Shown: piece after piece, positions 1 to 8,759 of the stretch
Numbering within the stretch: position 1 is the first letter of the stretch
How the letters are laid out: each line of letters opens with the position of its first letter
Assembly (NCBI RefSeq): GCF_002104995.1
Contig: NW_024468440.1
Coordinates: 1-19,137, forward strand
From: Linderina pennispora
Lineage: Eukaryota > Kickxellomycota > Kickxellomycetes > Kickxellales > Kickxellaceae
Direction: 5' to 3'
Length of the DNA: 19,137 nucleotides
Program-made: the position numbers and the translations under genes
The notes under the pieces: model-generated
What the model was told of the DNA's origin: nothing
Seen by the model: only the letters and a program-made list of their open reading frames with translations
Databases searched by the model: none

Positions 1-1458
1 TGACCCCGCCCAGGGAAGGCCAAGACAGAAGGAATAGCCCGGCCGCGGCAATCCGATAAAGAAGATGCCTGTGCCCATTGCGCCGAGATCATACCCGCTG
101 AATGTCCGCGAAAGGTGCTCATTGGCGTGCTCCATGAACTGGTAGTACTTGCGCTCAGCTGCCCTGGCATCCTCACCCTCGCCCCACCTTACCAGCCCTG
201 TGGTGGGCTGCCAGCGCCTGCATGTATTTGCACCGCAAGCTGTCGCCAACGTTGCTAGCATGCATGCTGTCGCAGTCAGTCGATGGATCGAAGTCAAAAG
301 CTGCCATTTGCATGTCGACATTCTACCGGACGGATCGTTGGCTCGCACCACACCAAACATCTGGAACGCCGAGAGCTGAAGAAACCTCAACAGTTCTCCA
401 TCCGAGTACTTGCCAAGCATATCGATCAGCGGAAGGCCCAGGTTGTTTTTGGGAATGGGCACGCCAAACAGCAGCGACAGAGTCGGCACCAGGTCAATCT
501 GCGGCACCTCCTTAGTCAGCAGACTGGACAGCGCATTCTTGCCCTTGTCAGCAAACTCTTGTCCCTTTATGCCCTGTCCCATGAACACAAACACAGTCGA
601 CGTCTCCAGCTTCGAGTTGCCGCCATGGTTGCCGATCTCGTTCATTGCGTGGTCGCCGAGCAGCACAAATAGCGTCGGCTTGGCCGCCTTGTCCTTGGCC
701 ATTCGCTCAGCGTCCTGACGCAGGATGATCTCGTTCACCTGCTTCACGACCTGGTCCATCTCCTGTTGCTTAGGCTTCATCAGCGGGCTATTAGGTCCCG
801 CCAGGTGCCCGATATGGTCGAGTCCCAAGTAGTGGAAAACAGTCACATCCCAGTCATCCTTCTCCAGGTCTGGCTTGACATGCCGTGTCACATTCAGGTC
901 TACTTCGACTGTGTCAGTGACAAAGAATGATGACGTACCATCCGTGCGCGAGAATGTGTCGGGGAACAAGCGCAGCCAGGTGTCATCACCGAACAGGTTG
1001 ATCGTCTTGTTTCCATGGTTCTTTAGCTGCCACAGCAGGTTGTCGTGGAATTTGAGCGACGAGCTCGTGTCGGACTCGGCAGTATTGAGCACAGCATCCA
1101 AAAAGTTTGGCACTGTACCGGTCATCAGCGCCTTGATCCGCGGCATCGTCACTGTTGGCGCCAACGCCTTGGCTGTGTATCCAAGCGCGCGCCCATCACG
1201 CAGCAGGCTTTGCGTGTACGCCATGCCAGAGTTGTTGCCAAACACAAAGTCATTGCGCAGCGCGTCTACTAGCATCACCACCAGCCGATCGTACTGTGCG
1301 TCTACATGGCTGCCCAGCTGCCCGAGGTCTGCTGGCTGTTCTGCCCATGTTGCAAAGCCAGGTATGCTTTTCTTGTAAGGAAAGAAGCCCTTGATAAAGA
1401 ACCCTAATCCCACCAGCTCTACCAGAATGAGTGGGAGCAGAATGAGCAGCCGTTTCAT
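1..1458 (-). CDS. LAS21: GPI ethanolamine phosphate transferase 2 (LAS21/PIG-G), 5' part, runs off the left edge
   Basis: The enzyme adds phosphoethanolamine to the second mannose of the GPI-anchor precursor in the ER membrane. From the ATG at 1458 the frame is clean for about 377 codons. A hydrophobic signal anchor covers residues 1-25, followed by the GFFPYK segment typical of the family. The alkaline-phosphatase-like metal sites are visible: VDALRND (Asp65), the PTVTMPR nucleophile-threonine region (residues 101-107), GLDHIGH (Asp214, His215, His218), GDHAMNE (Asp269, His270) and NHGG (His278). The wording of these blocks matches PIG-G/LAS21 better than PIG-N or PIG-O. The coherent protein then changes frame near 315-330, returns near 175-195 and changes again near 45-70, where it enters a hydrophobic stretch (LFLLSWPSLGG) that fits the first C-terminal membrane helix. 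The remaining C-terminal helices lie outside the window. The three breaks may be consensus errors or real damage. Confidence 0.88.
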   Translation of the reverse strand, partial: MKRLLILLPLILVELVGLGFFIKGFFPYKKSIPGFATWAEQPADLGQLGSHVDAQYDRLVVMLVDALRNDFVFGNNSGMAYTQSLLRDGRALGYTAKALAPTVTMPRIKALMTGTVPNFLDAVLNTAESDTSSSLKFHDNLLWQLKNHGNKTINLFGDDTWLRLFPDTFSRTDGTSSFFVTDTVEVDLNVTRHVKPDLEKDDWDVTVFHYLGLDHIGHLAGPNSPLMKPKQQEMDQVVKQVNEIILRQDAERMAKDKAAKPTLFVLLGDHAMNEIGNHGGNSKLETSTVFVFMGQGIKGQEFADKGKNALSSLLTKEVPQIDLVPTLSLLFGVPIPKNNLGLPLIDMLGKYSDGELLRFLQLSAFQMFGVVRANDPSGRMSTCKWQLLTSIHRLTATACMLATLATACGANTCRRWQPTTGLVRWGEGEDARAAERKYYQFMEHANEHLSRTFSGYDLGAMGTGIFFIGLPRPGYSFCLGLPWAGS

Positions 1459-2244
1459 TGCAAATTATAATGTGTAGAAGAGAATGAGCTGTTCAAACGA
1501 GCGAGAGTTGTTTTAAACGCAGGGAAACGGTAGGAGAGATCAGTTTGCAGCAACACAGCGGACCTCAGAATCAGCCAGGCTAATTTCCGATTAATTGCCA
1601 TCCAGGATTCGATCACGCTGTGTTGCGTGCTGGCCCTAGACCATGGGCATCGGCACCATTGTTAGCGGCGATGCCCGCCCCGGCAAGTGCGTGGCGATGG
1701 ACGCTCTGACCCCACTGCAAACAATGACAGCCATGGACTCTGAGTTCTGAGGGAGACAATGGCATTTCCTCACAAACGCGATGTCCCAACCAAACATAAA
1801 ATCGAAGACGTTCGTGCTATGATGGATATATATATGCCAATTCTCAAGGCTCGCTGCCTTTCTCCTTCTCATTGCGTTCTCTTTAAGTGGAACCTCCCAT
1901 CCAAAAGCTTTACTCTCTGTTACGTTTCTTTGGTTTGTTGGTGTCGGCGCCCAGGTCTGGCGAAAAGTAACACCTCAGAAACTAGCTGTGAGGAAAGGAT
2001 ATAGTACATGACCACAGGAGAAACGAAAGGGTGAAAAGACTTGAGAGGCCGCTATAAGCGTCCGTCTCTCGTCAGAGGAGACAGATCCTCATCCGAGCTT
2101 TCAGTTGATACCAAAAGGCTAGTGGGTTGCATGTTTGAGCCTGGCCGTTGGCTTGCTGCCCCTCCCAACCGTCGGGGCTTGCCGCTGTTGGCTCGACTCC
2201 GTTACAAGATGAACAGAATGTATTTGGTCTACCCGCATTTCTGC
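1459..2244. other. Spacer between LAS21 and the F-box-like remnant
   Basis: The stretch lies upstream of LAS21 and downstream of the F-box-like remnant, so it should hold the LAS21 promoter. Short open frames occur on both strands (for example 1636-1872 minus and 2041-2346 plus), but none gives a recognisable protein or motif. I see no tRNA, repeat array or mobile-element end. Confidence 0.5.
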
Positions 2245-3961
2245 TCAAAACCCAATATATTCAATCTGGCGGATATGCGAGCTGTCGTCGAATATTGGGC
2301 GATGGACGAAGCAGTCAAGGCTCAGCGCTGTCTCAGGGAATTCTGACCTACGATGGACTTCCATTATGACTGTGGCCAACAGAGGAAGTTTTGTGAATGC
2401 GATGGCTAGTAGACAGTTTGTCCTAAGCACCCTATGGTGATTATTGTCAATGCCGCAGGTATCCGTCAGAGTAAGCTTTTGAAGCCGAGACGCTTGTATA
2501 GCAGGCAACTCCTCGCGGATGCCCGAGATCCTCTCGTCCGTGAGTTCGTCGGGGCAGCGACTAAGGATTCTGTCCATGCTATACGGCAGAGTCAAATGGT
2601 ACAGCGCCGGTAATTGGTTGACCAAGTAGAGCAAATCTGCAATGCCCATCTCCAGACGACTTGCCTTCAGGATACGGAGGTCGGGCAGGTTGAGCGAAAG
2701 CGCTGAAAGCGCTCCCTCGCAAACAATGTGGTCGATGTCGTACGAGAAATACTGGGCCTGAGTTCCAATGCAGAGAAAAGGTGCTGAGGTGCCCAACTGC
2801 ATCGTCGCGAGTGTGAAAAGCTCCAGCAAGACTTAGCGTCACGTGCTGGAGCGCTGAGAATAGCCCTTGCGGCGTCGAAATACGATCCCTTAGATGTCGA
2901 TAGCATTCATCGTCATGCTCAAACGAGAGGTAGCGGAGGGTGTCTACTGCAGCTAGAGCCGCGGTGGCTATCTCTGGTGCGATTCCATTGCTTGACTGAA
3001 AGTACTTCAGCCGCGGAAAATGATGCACTGTGCATTTGTAAGCGGAGACAGGGCCGCCAATATCGTCGAGATCAGGTAGAGTGTCAACTTCAAGCCGGTG
3101 CAGGTTAGGATAGATTATTGGGATCCCGGCATCGCTGGTGAGGATCTGCTTTGGGATGCCCATATAGCCGGACTGTCTACGCAAAATCTGGAGGGTCTGT
3201 GAGCTGCGACGAACTAGCTCGACTTCTTTACCTCCAAAAGAATCCGCGCTGATTTCGATAAATTGCAAGGGTATGGATTCTAGCCTGCGAGCCATAGCCT
3301 TGGTGACCTGGTCAAAGAGCGACAGCCGTCTAAGCGTATGCGAATATGCATCAACGATCCCTGATAAGAATATGTTCCTAGGGGTTTTTGAGGTATCCGT
3401 CAGGTCCGTTTGCAGGTAGCGCACCTTTGGAAATGACATTGACAGGGCTGCATTAAGCGATGAGGATAGCCTCTCAATATTTGCTCTGGTAATCGCCTCA
3501 GAAGCACTATTCTTGGAATCGGGCCGCCTAGCTGCATCAATGCGGATGCACAATGAGATGCTGTGCACAGATGGGAACACATGGCCATGAAGCATTCGGC
3601 AAAGGTTTCGATGTTGTTTACAAGAGCCTGGCTGGAAAAACCAATGTCTATCCGTACCGACGTCAGTAGACCGTGATGCCTTTTGGCAATGACATCTTCC
3701 AACTTGTACTGAAGCCATGTAGCAGGAATAGTCGGGCCAAGGCTTCTGCCTACAGTAAATTCTACTGACGCGAACGAACTCTTCTTCATATCAATGATTC
3801 TGCTCCACGTCTGGTTCATGGCTGGAAATCTCTGAGTATATGCGTATCGGGCCAATATCAAACAGCTCCTGGCCAACGCGAAAGCACATAGTATCCACTA
3901 TTTCGCCAATAATTTGGTCGATGATTGACTCTGGGATGTTGTCGAATGCAGAACGAAGCAT
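2245..3961 (-). pseudogene. F-box/leucine-rich-like protein of a Kickxellales-type multigene family, copy 1, frame-broken
   Basis: From an ATG at 3961 to a TGA at 2245 a protein of about 570 residues can be followed across three frames. It opens with an F-box-like block (IPESIIDQIIGEIVD, then NQTWSRIID after a break). Irregular hydrophobic leucine-rich segments follow, such as SHTLRRLSLFDQ, YPNLHRLEVDTLPD and VDTLRYLSFEHD, and it ends with LQKLTLTDT and LLAIAFTKLPLLATV. Frame changes fall near 3830-3850 (after DIGPI), 3570-3590 (around the AECFM segment) and 2815-2835 (around HVTLSLAG). The frames otherwise join end to end at the length expected for a family of about 600 residues. Similar proteins are numerous in Coemansia, and a substrate-receptor role is only a guess from the F-box-like start. 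Either the gene is dead or these are three single-base consensus errors. The identification rests on remembered family style, not a search. Confidence 0.6.
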
Positions 3962-4143
3962 AGCTGGGTGCAGTGGTGTTGATTTGAGGGTGAAAATGGA
4001 CCAGCAGCTTCCACCGACCATGGCTCTAAGGTGTACTTCTTCCAAACTTCAACTCTATTGTGGGAATGGAAGCGCAGCGTGGTAGCTGGCAGCAATGTAT
4101 AGAGCCTGTCTGGCTGCATACAAAAAGCCAGTTATGTAGTAGT

Positions 4144-5191
4144 CTACGATTGAATGAGGTTGGGCTTGACTTGCAGTATTGAAGCATATAAAGGCTTTGT
4201 TGCTATCTGAACTTGGAGTTGCACCAGATATTTGTATCGCTCACAGAGCAGCGGTTTGCTCAAGCTGTCGTGATACTCGTCGTATATATGCTTCTTGATC
4301 CAATCCTTATACCGAATCAGCGTTCTGCGCGAGTTTTTCATATCAACTGTAATCAGAGAGGGTGGCTTTGTAATAGCAATAGCCATATCTGTGACAATAG
4401 TCACCGACTTCGCAAAGTCAAGCCGTCTCAGACGAGCACTGAAGGTTGGGGGCTCAGACAGTAAGGCACCAATCTCCTTGCCTATTCCATTACGCGCAGA
4501 TTGCTTGCCAGATGTGATACTTGCCACACCAAGACGAGTGGGTCCAGGGAAGTAGGATAGAATCTGGCCCAGTTGGCTGAGAGAAGGTGAAAATCTACTA
4601 TTATCCAGACAACGAAACTGCAGGTTTGAGTGACTGGGCAGAATGAATGGATGACAAGGAGCTACTCAGCCGACTCGTATCGACATGATGCTCGATATGC
4701 TCAGCATTGGGTGCAATCAAAAACAATAGTTATTTTGCTTCAACTGCATCGTTGTCCTCTATTTGCTCAATTTCGAAGGTTGCTCCTCAAATGCGCGCAC
4801 AAGCAAGGTTAGGAAGCAGGCAACCCCGAAGAGATTCGAACAGAGGTCTAGTGAGATGAACCGCAAGAGATGTTAGCGTCTCATTGCAATCGCCGACAAA
4901 ACTCCCAATGTCAAATGCACAGTAGGTAAGGACGGTGAGGCTGGCCATCGATGGAAACGTGTCAACCTGTTGTCTCTCAACCTTCCCTTCCATATCCATA
5001 CTCGTAACAATAGATAGCTTGGTGAGTTTCGGATACGTTTGGCCAAACAGTAGATCCAATTCTCCTATGGTATCCTTCCTAATTCTATCACTGAAGTGTG
5101 TTGTTGTTATGCGATACACCAACTCTTCTACAATATCCTTGCTAGAATGAATCAGCGAATAGTCAGAGTCGTAGTTGACTTCATGGTACAT
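4144..5191 (-). pseudogene. F-box/leucine-rich-like family, copy 2, truncated and frame-broken remnant
   Basis: This lies just upstream of copy 1 on the same strand. The 4787-5191 frame carries SSKDIVEELVYRI, YPKLTKLSIVTSMD, VDTFPSMASLTVL and TLTSLAVHL. These line up in order with GGKEVELVRRSS, YPNLHRLEVDTLPD and DTLRYLSFEHD of copy 1. Another frame around 4660-4730 gives IAPNAEHIEHHVDTSRLSS. The 4144-4640 frame, which has no ATG at its head, continues with LGQILSYFPGPTRLGV, LRRLDFAKSV and AIAITKPPSLITVDM, matching the C-terminal ATK-P-L-TV pattern of copy 1. At least two frame changes (about 4620-4660 and 4740-4790) separate the pieces. The N-terminal F-box-like part is not recognisable, although 5192-5346 may hold more of it. 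The copies are well diverged, so the duplication is not recent. Confidence 0.5.
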
Positions 5192-6051
5192 ACCCTGAAC
5201 ACCAGAACTGATACCTTTGCAAAGACGGACATATGACTTCCGGCTTCAGCATGTCCTTGCGAGAGATAGGTCTGACAAAAATTTAGGTGCTCTGGTAGAA
5301 ATAAGCCAAAGTGACTGCCCTCCATGGACGGCAGACATGCACTCAAGCGTGTGTGACTCCTACATCGACCTACGCTGTGGCCTGTGCTCTGTTGTAATTT
5401 TTTGTAGAAACGCCCATATATTTCTTCGCCGGATCACAGCAATGCCGATGCCAGTATCTCATGTTCATGCCAGTTGTTTTTGCAGTGCCACCCTTTGATG
5501 GATGAATGGATGTATACATGGCAAAATGCTCGATTATTCCCTTGTCAATACGTGTCCAAATCGATGCTGTGGCGACCTGAATTCTAGCTGAGAAGGGACG
5601 TGGGTAGAGGTCAGTTGTGTTCCAGAAATTCCTTGCTTCATGAATGTCCTGGGGCAGTGGCTTTGGACGAACAAGTCCCTAAATTGGAATTCGTGGACTA
5701 TCTGGGCATTAGTTCAATATTGTGCCTGGTGGGCTCACCACTGGGTTTTGTTATATTGAATTCATTGTATAGCGCACAATACAAGGCAATGTTTTCCCTT
5801 GCTAGCAAGCCTGCTCGAGGGCCCCAAGGAGAATATCTGACACACATACTGAGGTATTTAGAAGCGCGCATGCCCCTTCCCAGCCGTTCTGCTCAACTTT
5901 TTCGGTTTATACCAATACTACATATTTTCTAGTCGCATCTCGCCACATTCCGCGGAAATACATTTTCATACAAGGTCTATCTATCCTGTTTACCAGCAAG
6001 GAAGGCTAGATAGCCACGCCCCCAGATTTCGCACACATTTTCACATCTCAG
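5192..6051. other. Spacer upstream of the MFS transporter gene
   Basis: The part next to 6052 should carry the MFS promoter. The part next to 5192 may contain the lost N-terminal region of the copy 2 remnant. A minus-strand frame between stops at about 5684 and 5365 stays open for roughly 105 codons (it includes RNFWNTTDLYPRPFSARIQ) but begins without an ATG and matches nothing I know. A plus-strand frame at 5600-5932 overlaps it and is equally unrecognised. Confidence 0.45.
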
Positions 6052-7908
6052 ATGCCACACCCAAATATCAGCGATGCCATTGCACACGACAGTCTTCTGT
6101 TCAGTCGGGTGTCGCTTCATAACGAGCTGCCAAAAACAAAAAGCATATACAACGCGGTTCTGGATTATTACAGCCACACTGAATACAAACCAAGTCCAGC
6201 CCAGATCGAGCGCAACCGGTGGGTGTTTTTCGGGCTCCTGCGGTGCCAGCCTTGGATGGCCATTCCTGCTGGCATTCTGATCCAGTTCTGCTACGGTTCC
6301 GTCTACGCATGGTCGATTTTCAACGGCCCCATTAACCAAAGCTTGGCAGACAATCCTGACAGAGGACGCGCAGAGGTAACGTTTTACATTGCGCTCGGTA
6401 TATTGGGCGTCACAGGCGCGATATTCGGGCCCTGGATTGAATCGAGCCATCCTCAGAAATCGGGCATCATTGGCATGGTGATGTTTTTTGCTGGGCACAT
6501 AACGACCGCATTGGCCATCCAAGTGAAGATGTTCTCCATGCTATACTTTGGATACGGCTTTATTGCTGGCATCGGACTCGGAATCGGATATGTATCGACC
6601 ATCGATGCCGTCAGCAAATGGTGGCCAAAGGCGCGTGGCACGGCGGCTGGGTGCGCTGTGATGGGGTTCGGTGGCGGGTCTCTTGCCTTCAGTTTCATCA
6701 ACAAGCGGCTCATTGATTCATTCAGTCTTTCGTCGGCCTTCTTAATCCTTGGTGCGATTAATATCTCGGTCATGTTCGTCTGCATCCAATTCATCTGCCC
6801 GCCACCGCCTGGCCACAACATCGACGGCATCCCAGTCATCGAAACAAATAGCAATGTCCATCTCACGCTTGGCCGGTCAGCCAAGAACGATATTCCCGAT
6901 GGATCGCTGACAGCAAAAGTTATAAACCAGCAGCCACGGTACATGAATGTTCTTGGTAGCGAGCGCCCAACAATCCATATATCCTTGGGCGAGGCCCTAA
7001 AATCGCGCGATTTCTGGCTCTTGTACGTGGCATTTCTGGCCAACATCGTCTTCTGCCTAGTGGTTCTGTCGAACCTGCCAGCGCTAATCAACCGCCTGTT
7101 TGGACGCGAAAGCAAAACACCGCATGATCCGCCTCTGGAAGCACACATAGCCGTATCGATTGAGGGCGCCTTCAACATGACTGGCCGTATCTTGGTTGGC
7201 TTTACTTCCGATTTTATCGGCCGCAAGACGACATTCCTCATTCTGCTCACTGTACAAATTGTCGCACTTGTGTGCATCCCAATCACCATCTCCGGCGACC
7301 ACTTCTGGCTGTTCCTAATATTAATTTGGATCGCCACAATTTGCTACGGCGGCGGGTTTGGCATGATTCCAGCATTTCTGTCCGATATGTTTGGCTCCAG
7401 CAACACAAGCAGCTGCCACGGCGTGTTCCTGACTGCCTGGTCAATTGCGTCGGTTGGCGGCGGCCTGACATTCACAGGTATTGTCAACTACTACTTGTCG
7501 GAGGGCTACAAGCCGTACGATATAAGGCCGTACAACGTGAATTTCGCCTGGATGATGGCACTGGTAATAGCCGGGTTCATATGCTGCTTGTTTGTGCGGT
7601 CGTCAATCCGGGACCGCCTATTCCCGGCATTACCTAACCAGATCCTGCGTATCCGCATCTTTGGCCGTGTGCTGCGTGTTTTGTGGGTGCGTGGCAACCA
7701 CGTCGATGATACTTCATCAATAGCAGACTCAGTATCAATGAACCGTACAGTGCAGAGTACAATTCCTCTGAGGCACGGGTGGCGGCGTAAGCGTCTGCAT
7801 ATTGAGCTGCTGTCTAAGGAGCAGGAGAAGGTCGCATGGGAGGAGTACCTGTTTTTGCGCGCGGTGCAGTACCAACTACTCAAGGAGCCAGACAATGTCA
7901 TTAGATAA
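6052..7908 (+). CDS. Major facilitator superfamily transporter, oxalate/formate antiporter (OxlT-like) type
   Basis: This intact 618-residue membrane carrier probably moves a small carboxylate such as oxalate, formate or a monocarboxylate, but the substrate cannot be read from sequence. A cytosolic N-terminus of about 65 residues precedes twelve predicted helices, roughly at 67-90, 108-128, 138-156, 160-184, 196-216, 227-248, 321-345, 364-384, 392-412, 417-443, 457-478 and 498-516. A hydrophilic loop at about 250-318 separates the halves. Family marks are the helix 1 block GILIQFCYGSVYAWSIF (74-90), the helix 4 glycines IAGIGLGIGY (171-180), KWWPKARGTAAG (189-200) and the loop 8-9 motif GRILVGFTSDFIGRK (378-392). 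These match the OFA family (TC 2.A.1.11) better than sugar or drug carriers. A basic tail of about 100 residues follows helix 12, longer than in bacterial OxlT. The ATG at 6052 is the first in frame and no intron is needed. Confidence 0.87.
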   Translation: MPHPNISDAIAHDSLLFSRVSLHNELPKTKSIYNAVLDYYSHTEYKPSPAQIERNRWVFFGLLRCQPWMAIPAGILIQFCYGSVYAWSIFNGPINQSLADNPDRGRAEVTFYIALGILGVTGAIFGPWIESSHPQKSGIIGMVMFFAGHITTALAIQVKMFSMLYFGYGFIAGIGLGIGYVSTIDAVSKWWPKARGTAAGCAVMGFGGGSLAFSFINKRLIDSFSLSSAFLILGAINISVMFVCIQFICPPPPGHNIDGIPVIETNSNVHLTLGRSAKNDIPDGSLTAKVINQQPRYMNVLGSERPTIHISLGEALKSRDFWLLYVAFLANIVFCLVVLSNLPALINRLFGRESKTPHDPPLEAHIAVSIEGAFNMTGRILVGFTSDFIGRKTTFLILLTVQIVALVCIPITISGDHFWLFLILIWIATICYGGGFGMIPAFLSDMFGSSNTSSCHGVFLTAWSIASVGGGLTFTGIVNYYLSEGYKPYDIRPYNVNFAWMMALVIAGFICCLFVRSSIRDRLFPALPNQILRIRIFGRVLRVLWVRGNHVDDTSSIADSVSMNRTVQSTIPLRHGWRRKRLHIELLSKEQEKVAWEEYLFLRAVQYQLLKEPDNVIR

Positions 7909-8759
7909 CTTTTATCCCCATTTCATATATTCACTAGTTGCTAATTTATGTTTCTCTATGAATCGGTCTGCTTCCAACCTGTTCCATTTATAGATCCATG
8001 TGTCTTGCCTTCACGACTGACCGGCACGAATGAAAGAAACTAAGAGTGAGGCTTATATGGTGACATCTACTCCTCCAAAAGATGTTGCTGTACAGCTCTG
8101 TTGAGAACATTAAAGGCGTTTACTCATACTTCAACCTCTGAGCCCGCATCCATAGTCTAGACACCTCACTTTTTGATTACTTTTATATACACCTAATATA
8201 CACCGTACGGAACAGCTGTTTGGATAAAGCGCTAGCAGACAGGGGTCCTGCACTACACGTCGTTTATGCTGAGGACAATAGTCCAAGACTACACACTGGT
8301 TCGTAAAGCTGTTCTGAATGTGATTGTTAGATTTCCGACATGTATCTGTTGGTTCAATCTGATGTGTCTAGTTCGCCACTGATACTGCGCCTACATGTCG
8401 TATTGTTCATTTATTAGGCTACCTGCCGGCTCTGAAGTATCTTTGCATTAATTGAATATCTATGAATCCTCCTGAAGCAGGTTACTATTTCTGGGATCAG
8501 ACAGCTGACAGGCCGATATCCGTGCCACTACAGAATTGGCTGTTACTGATGAGTATGCCAATACAGCCAGAAGCAGGCTGGAGCAATTCCACATATATAT
8601 TCGAGCGCATGGTCACTTGGAACAGTATACAGGCTATGGATAGAACTATCAGCGCCAATGGTCGGCAGCAGGTATGACAGCAAGGAATGTGGTGGTGGTG
8701 TTTCGAACAGGGGGCGTCGGCTCAGCATTCCGAGCCGCGACTGATGGGAGTTAGCCGAG
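7909..8759. other. Spacer between the MFS gene and cullin-4
   Basis: This AT-rich stretch contains the MFS 3' end and the cullin-4 upstream region. One 71-codon plus frame (8462-8677) has no recognisable motif and is probably chance. A short GC-rich inverted repeat (CGGCTC at 8718-8723 with GAGCCG at 8732-8737, 8-base loop) lies in the presumed cullin-4 leader. Nothing else is visible. Confidence 0.45.

Noticed and set aside
4828-4850. GTTCGAATC tRNA-like box on the minus strand.
   Set aside because: It falls in the LTRPLFESLRG-coding part of the F-box-like copy 2, and no cloverleaf is present.
6453-7337. 294-residue minus-strand open frame inside the MFS gene.
   Set aside because: It is antisense to a well-supported twelve-helix carrier and has no domain of its own.
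8462-8677. 71-codon plus-strand frame in the spacer before cullin-4.
   Set aside because: It has no motif and no recognisable homology, and such a length is expected by chance.
8718-8737. GC-rich 6-bp hairpin before cullin-4.
   Set aside because: The stem is too short to claim a regulatory role. It is mentioned only as a detail of the spacer.
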